Assembly (NCBI GenBank): GCA_022059125.1
Contig: JAEUWY010000002.1
Location: 124,001 to 188,000 of the forward strand
Direction of reading: 5' to 3'
DNA from: Corynespora cassiicola
Lineage: Eukaryota; Ascomycota; Dothideomycetes; Pleosporales; Corynesporascaceae
Length of the DNA stretch: 64,000 bases
Shown here: in pieces, positions 59,337 through 64,000 of the stretch
Layout of the letters: the number at the start of each line of letters is the position of its first letter
Numbering within the stretch: position 1 is the stretch's first letter
Program-made: the position numbers and the translations under genes
The notes under the pieces: generated by a model
What the model saw: the letters and a program-made list of their open reading frames with translations, nothing else
Databases searched by the model: none
What the model was told of the DNA's origin: nothing

Positions 59337-60797
59337 ATGTCAATCATCGAACCCGAGGCTAGCATCTGGTCCGTAATCCGCCCTTCTGTTCGACGACTCT
59401 TCTCTCCATTGTCCTGACACCCATCTAGGTACACCTGCTGTGTGCTCGTGGTCTTCGTACGTCTCATTTCAAGGCGTATCCACCATGGGGCCTGGAAGAA
59501 CCTGCAAGCTGACGATTACATCGTCATGTTGGGCCTGGTAAGGGGCGCGCATTTCCCCAGAGTCGCGACTGGCCACTGACCAACCCAGATGACCGATACC
59601 GTAGTATATGCTGTCATGCACATCGTTGTGCGTTCCAGCAGCAACCTCATCGCACCTCAAGACGATGCTTCGCAGTTCACGGCGCAAGAGATAGCCAGCC
59701 GTGTCTATGGGTCCAAGCTTGTCCTTGTCGTAGAGCAGATGCAAATAGCAACAACCTGGCTGATGAAGGCGGCGCTGCTACTAATGTACCAGCGCATGAC
59801 GTATGTCAAGTCTGGTCCCTTGGAATATCTCGCTGAACGTTATAGGATCTTGCTCCCCCAACATCTCTGGGTCAAAGTCACCGTCGTCTATGTCGCACTT
59901 GGATTCGTAAGTTACCGCCAGTAACGTGCAGTTGTACCCATCTGCTGACAGTCGCAGGTTGTCATGGAGATTCTCTACTTTGGAGTATGGTGTCGGCCGT
60001 TCAATCAGTACTGGGCAGTGCCTCCCAACAGCTGTACGTTTGATCATGCACATATGCTGGCTTGGACATTAACAGTACACAGCACAATGCAATGCCGCGA
60101 CCAACCACCTGATCACCAATGCCGTCTTTAACATTTCGTCCGACCTCATGATCATTGCCATACCGCTGCCTCTGCTCTGGCAAGTGCGAATCCCGAGAAA
60201 GAACAAGTTTGTGTTAATGGGCATCTTCATGATTGGTCTGTTTACGGTGGGTCTAACTTCCTATGACGTTAAGCGCACGTCGCTGACCGTGTTCAGATTG
60301 CCGCCGCTATCATGAACAAGTACTACTCTTTCCGGAACCCCTTCGGAACCGAATGGACCATTTGGTACCTGCGGGAATCATTCACGGCGATTCTGTGTGC
60401 CAACCTGCCATTGACATACCCCCTCGTGCAACGTGTCTTCAAACTGCGAAATTGGAGCGCACAGTCGTATGGCGGCGGACACTATACCGGAAACACCAAG
60501 AGCCGCGCTGGTCTGTCTGTGACTGTCACCAAGAGCCACACGGTTGCATCGAGGGCTGCTCCCGGTGATTTTGACACGCTCGGTATGCCACGCGCTGAGA
60601 GCCAGGAGAGGATCAACAGCCCGGGCGCTGGCTTCGGTAATCAGGTATTCATCACCAGCGCCATCGAAATGGACGATTTTTCGTCAGAGGAACACGACCG
60701 TGAGCAGAAAGAGGGGAGCAAGAGTGTCGAGAGCAGCAGGAGTCGGAGCATCAATGGCGCTCGTGAAAACGCGACGCCCAACTACCACGGCGTGTGA
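59337..60797 (+). CDS. Fungal rhodopsin-domain integral membrane protein
   Basis: Seven-helix fungal membrane protein of the rhodopsin-domain (PTH11-related) superfamily; members are orphan receptors or unknowns. Exons 59337-59368, 59429-59537, 59589-59800, 59846-59906, 59958-60033, 60083-60246 and 60297-60797 give 384 residues. Family hallmarks are seen after splicing: ADDYIVMLGL, VEQMQIATTWLMKAALLLMYQRMT, VVMEILYFGVWCRPFNQYWAVPP, QCNAATNHLITNAVFNISSDLMIIAIPLPLLW and IWYLRESFTAILCANLPLTYPLVQRVF. The last 120 residues are a polar Ser-rich cytosolic tail. The first exon (32 nt, donor GTCCGT) is tentative; another upstream first exon is possible. Next to an Old Yellow Enzyme gene. Confidence 0.83.
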
Positions 60798-61454
60798 TTC
60801 TTTGCAATCTCATGATATTTTGCGACCTAAAACTCTTTCACGAAAATTTATGATACCACTACGACTCTATATACGGTCGACCGAGGCTCTGGGACCTCAT
60901 GTTAGGGAGTTGATACTCGAATTAATCGCGCCGTGGCCGCAAGTTGGTCCGAGCGCATTCCATTTTGAGCCGTTTTTCGTCCGACGTGCATCTTCCTACT
61001 GGCAATCCTGATCTTCCATTTGTAAGAACTCCATACCTAGGTATACTGCGGATTTTCATAAAAAGATCCAGTTGCGCCGCTAACCAAAACAGGCCGTGCT
61101 CGAGTCTTGGCGTTGCGGAATACCGCAGAGGCATACCCACACCCTGCCACCTAGAGCTTGTATCTTGACACTTGGGAGTCGGAGCTCCACCAAAATGATT
61201 TGCCCGGATGCGCAAGATTTCCTCGGCAGTGCGGAGTCCCTGCCCGCGCCTTGTCTATCTCAGCAAGCGAGTGACTGATCGAATCAGGGAACTCTGTGTT
61301 TCAAGTTCTTTTGTGGGTGCTTCGGTCCGGCTCTTTGCCAACCTAGGTATTTATACTGCCACGGTCTGGTTCTGTCACGGTCGGTCTACCAGCGCACGTC
61401 TTTTTTGCCTGTACTTTCCGAGATACCCATAGAGTAGTCTTTATTTCACACGCA
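60798..61454. other. Intergenic, no gene seen
   Basis: 657 bp between two plus-strand genes. Contains TACCTAGGTA (61034-61043) and a near-copy (about 61340). Presumed promoter of the Old Yellow Enzyme gene. Confidence 0.45.
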
Positions 61455-62852
61455 ATGACCGCCACACTTGATTCCCCAATCACCACTCCCAGTGGCCTGG
61501 TTTTTCCAAATCGTCTAGTCAAGGTGTGTCACGTGATACTCCCGATATACGACAAGCATACTGACCATGATAGGCCGCAATGGCCGAGGCTATGGCTGAT
61601 AAACTGAACCCTGGGGATCGCTACTTCAAGGCTTACGCTGAGTGGGCTTCTGGGGGCTGGGGAGGGATCATCACTGGTATGTTGCCCTTTTTCCGTCTAG
61701 GATTCACTGACTTTGCCCAGGCAACGTTGAAGTTTCATCGTTCTACGTCAGCTATGATTCTCAAATTACCATCAAACCCAGGATCACGGATGCTACTCGA
61801 GATGCGTGGAAGCGATGGGCATCGGCCTCTCAAAAAGATGGCACTCCCACTATCGTGCAGTTGGTTCATCCCGGCCGGCAAGCCATGGGAGGCGAGCGTG
61901 GATTTTTTGGGAAAAACATTGCACCCTCGCCTATACCTCTTTCGATGGGAAACGGCTGTCTCGAACGCCTTTTGCAGAAGCTTCTTTACGGTGTTCCGAG
62001 AGAAATGACCAAGGCTGAGATTGAAGAAGTCGTTCAACAGTTTGCAACGGCTGCAAAGCTAGCGTACGAGTCGGGATTCAAAGGCATCGAATTGCACGGC
62101 GCGCACGGTTATCTCCTCTCGCAATTTCTCTCCCCCAAGATGAACATTCGGACCGACGACTACGGGGGCACCGCCGCCAAGCGCGCAAAAATCGTTATTG
62201 ACGTTATCCGAGCGATTAGGAAGGAGGTCCCAGCATCTTTCTGCGTCGGCATCAAGCTTAACTCTGTCGATGTCGGTGGCTCGGACAATCTTGAGGAGAG
62301 TTTGGAGCAGTTTGGCTTCATTGCAAACGAGCAAATCGACTTCATTGAGATCAGCGGCGGCACAATTGATGACCCGAGCATGTTCAAGGGTTATGAAACC
62401 AAGTCTTCCCGGACGCTGGAGCGCGAGGCTTTCTTCCTGGACTATGCCAGAGAGGTGCGGAATCGGTTTCCCAACGTTGTCCTCATGGTGACCGGCGGTT
62501 TCAGGACTCGCAGAGGCATGCGGTACGCGTTAGAGAGCAATACCTGCGACCTGGTAGGATTAGCGCGCCCCGCAGCCGTCTGTCCCCACTGGCCCAAGGA
62601 CGTTATATTGAACGAGAAAGTCAAAGATGAGGACGCGATGCTTGAATTGAACAGGGTCAATCCGCCTTGGCTGTTAAACGCATTGGGGGTCAAATTGATC
62701 AACTTGGGTTTCGACACTGTGAGTGCCCTTCCCGTATCCTTCTTTTCAACTTTCCCTTTGCTTCCCTTGCTGACCGCGCGCAGTTCTACTATACGAAACA
62801 GATCCAGGGCATGGGTCGCGGCTTGACGCCTCAGCCGCCGCCCAAGGCTTAG
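61455..62852 (+). CDS. NADH:flavin oxidoreductase / Old Yellow Enzyme-like
   Basis: FMN-dependent ene-reductase family TIM barrel, expected to reduce activated C=C bonds with NAD(P)H. Exons 61455-61523, 61574-61676, 61721-62718 and 62784-62852 give 412 residues. Seen: N-terminal PSGLVFPNRLVKAAMAE, FMN-region QLVHPGRQ at about 100, the active-site pair and Tyr in HGAHGYLLSQFLSP at about 180, DDYGG, IKLNSVD, and a phosphate-binding TGGFRTRRGM late in the chain, then DLVGLARPA. The third intron is only 44 bp. Closest in style to fungal 2,4-dienoyl-CoA reductase/NADH oxidase-type members. No cluster partner is visible. Confidence 0.9.
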
Positions 62853-64000
62853 GCCAGCCGTTCCCTTCGCCCCCGGCAAAACAGAAAAAGAAAAACGAGA
62901 CGAACCCGAAAAATTTCCCCGAGACCGCGTGCTACCGGTCCGTTTACACGTGGTGCCGAGAGATTTTGATCAGCGGGACCGAGCTTTGAGGCTGAAGTTT
63001 GGGCCCGGAGGCGGGCTCGCGCACGCGCAGCCACGAGGACGCCCGCTTTGGGATTAAGGTTACGTGCCGCAGTTGTGGCATGGGTGGGATGAGCGAATGA
63101 ACACCTGTGGGGGGATACCTTTCAATTAATTCAGACTTGTAGACTTTGTATAACTTAATTATTTCATTTCTTGTCATCTATGAGGTGCTCCGTGATAATT
63201 TGCTTGTTCAATTCATTTGCGTGATATTACTGGCAACTGGATTTCTTTAGGCGGCGTCTGTGGTTTGTAAGATTCAAGGCAAATGAGGGACACGGCTAAT
63301 GTAATTTGGTGTTCTGGGATTCGATATGCTGGACCTTTCGACAGAAGACGAACTTTCCTGTACAGTGCTAATGTAAAGATGCTGGGCGAGGTCCTTTTTT
63401 CTACCTAGGTACTCGCTACACTCATGGCGCTGACTAACCCGATTTGGTGGACGCCGTACATCCTTTTCGTCGAAATCTCTCTTTGGAATATATGACCTGT
63501 TCATCCCTCCGACGAAGATTACAGTCGAGCGAGGCTCTTGATGGAACAAATGTGCTTACTTTCCTATTATCTTGAAATCCATACATTGGACCATTTTTCA
63601 ACTCAGTCGTGGTCCACTTGAATCGAATGATCGGGCCCAATTACTTGAAATGTGCTTGAGAATGGTTGTTCCACCTGGTTTAAAGTTAAATAAATGGAAA
63701 TAATCCATCCTAGTTTAAAAACTGCTGCGAGTTCTATCGATATTACTGTGTTTAAATATTCTTTGGCCACCTCAGGTCTCGTACGAATGTCAGGAACTTC
63801 ATACGCATGGTCATATATTTGGACAGACAAAACCCACTATCTTATAATACCATAACCCGAGAAGTCATACCAGCTCTTATGCTACCAAAACAAGGTACTG
63901 CCCGTCCAACTCCGTAATACCAGATACCTTGATTCGGTCTTCTGACGTGAGCACCTCCTGGGAGTCAGGTTTCAGGAATTTAAACATTTCAGAAGTTGCA
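62853..64000. other. Intergenic to the right edge, no gene seen
   Basis: About 1.15 kb, turning AT-rich after 63100. Short minus-strand frames (63274-63830) are unrecognised. A TACCTAGGTA palindrome lies at 63402-63411. Confidence 0.4.

Noticed and set aside
63274..63830. Short minus-strand frames near the right edge
   Set aside because: No family resemblance and no convincing splice chain; could be the tail of a gene beyond the edge but unsupported.

Overview
This window is nuclear DNA of a filamentous ascomycete (Pezizomycotina). The evidence is short GT-AG introns of about 45-130 bp in most genes, single-copy eukaryotic genes (Ssb-type Hsp70, Pex13, Tos1-like wall protein, 40S uS15, SF3b1, a Dpy-30 protein) and two fungal secondary-metabolite loci. 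Recurrent 10-bp palindromes of the TACCTAGGTA type in intergenic DNA suggest a sordariomycete-like genome, but I cannot name the genus.

Region 1 (1-14.5 kb, locus A). A gene for an isocyanide synthase fused to an NRPS-like adenylation domain (CrmA-like) runs off the left edge on the minus strand. It shares a promoter region, which holds a perfect 10-bp inverted repeat, with a divergent full-size PDR/ABC-G transporter of 18 exons. Further right on the plus strand are a fungal alcohol O-acetyltransferase-like enzyme and an HSL-type alpha/beta hydrolase. Together they look like a small-molecule locus (isocyanide scaffold, acylation/hydrolysis, export). Whether the last two genes belong to it is inference.

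Region 2 (14.5-19.0 kb). A gene-free repeat island with degenerate minisatellites (about 20-bp, exact 53-bp spacing, about 42-bp, 114-bp spacing, a dispersed 22-bp repeat), followed by AT-rich DNA.

Region 3 (19.0-30.0 kb). Housekeeping genes: Ssb-type Hsp70 (with an apparent 1-nt frameshift in this sequence), a UBE2W-like E2, Pex13, a TOS1-like wall protein, ribosomal protein uS15 (S13) and an Sdc1/Dpy-30 COMPASS subunit.

Region 4 (30.5-46.0 kb, locus B). A compact biosynthetic cluster: a complete highly reducing PKS (KS-AT-DH-MT-ER-KR-ACP, no thioesterase), a PLP-dependent alpha-oxoamine synthase divergent from it, a membrane-anchored 3-ketoacyl/3-ketosphinganine reductase-like SDR, a second SDR and an ERG6-like sterol methyltransferase paralog. 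The logic is that of the sphinganine-analogue metabolites (fumonisin and sphingofungin type): the polyketide is released by decarboxylative condensation with an amino acid to give a 2-amino-3-ketone, which is then reduced. No P450, transcription factor or transporter is seen inside the block, so the composition differs from the well-known clusters. The PKS/synthase divergent promoter holds a dense group of symmetric elements.

Region 5 (46.3-64 kb). Splicing factor SF3b1, an unrecognised disordered protein with a polyglutamine tract and repeated Arg-Arg-x-Ser motifs, an UNC93-like membrane protein, a fungal rhodopsin-domain membrane protein and an Old Yellow Enzyme-type oxidoreductase. Gene models were spliced by hand from splice consensus and frame, and most coding totals come out divisible by three.
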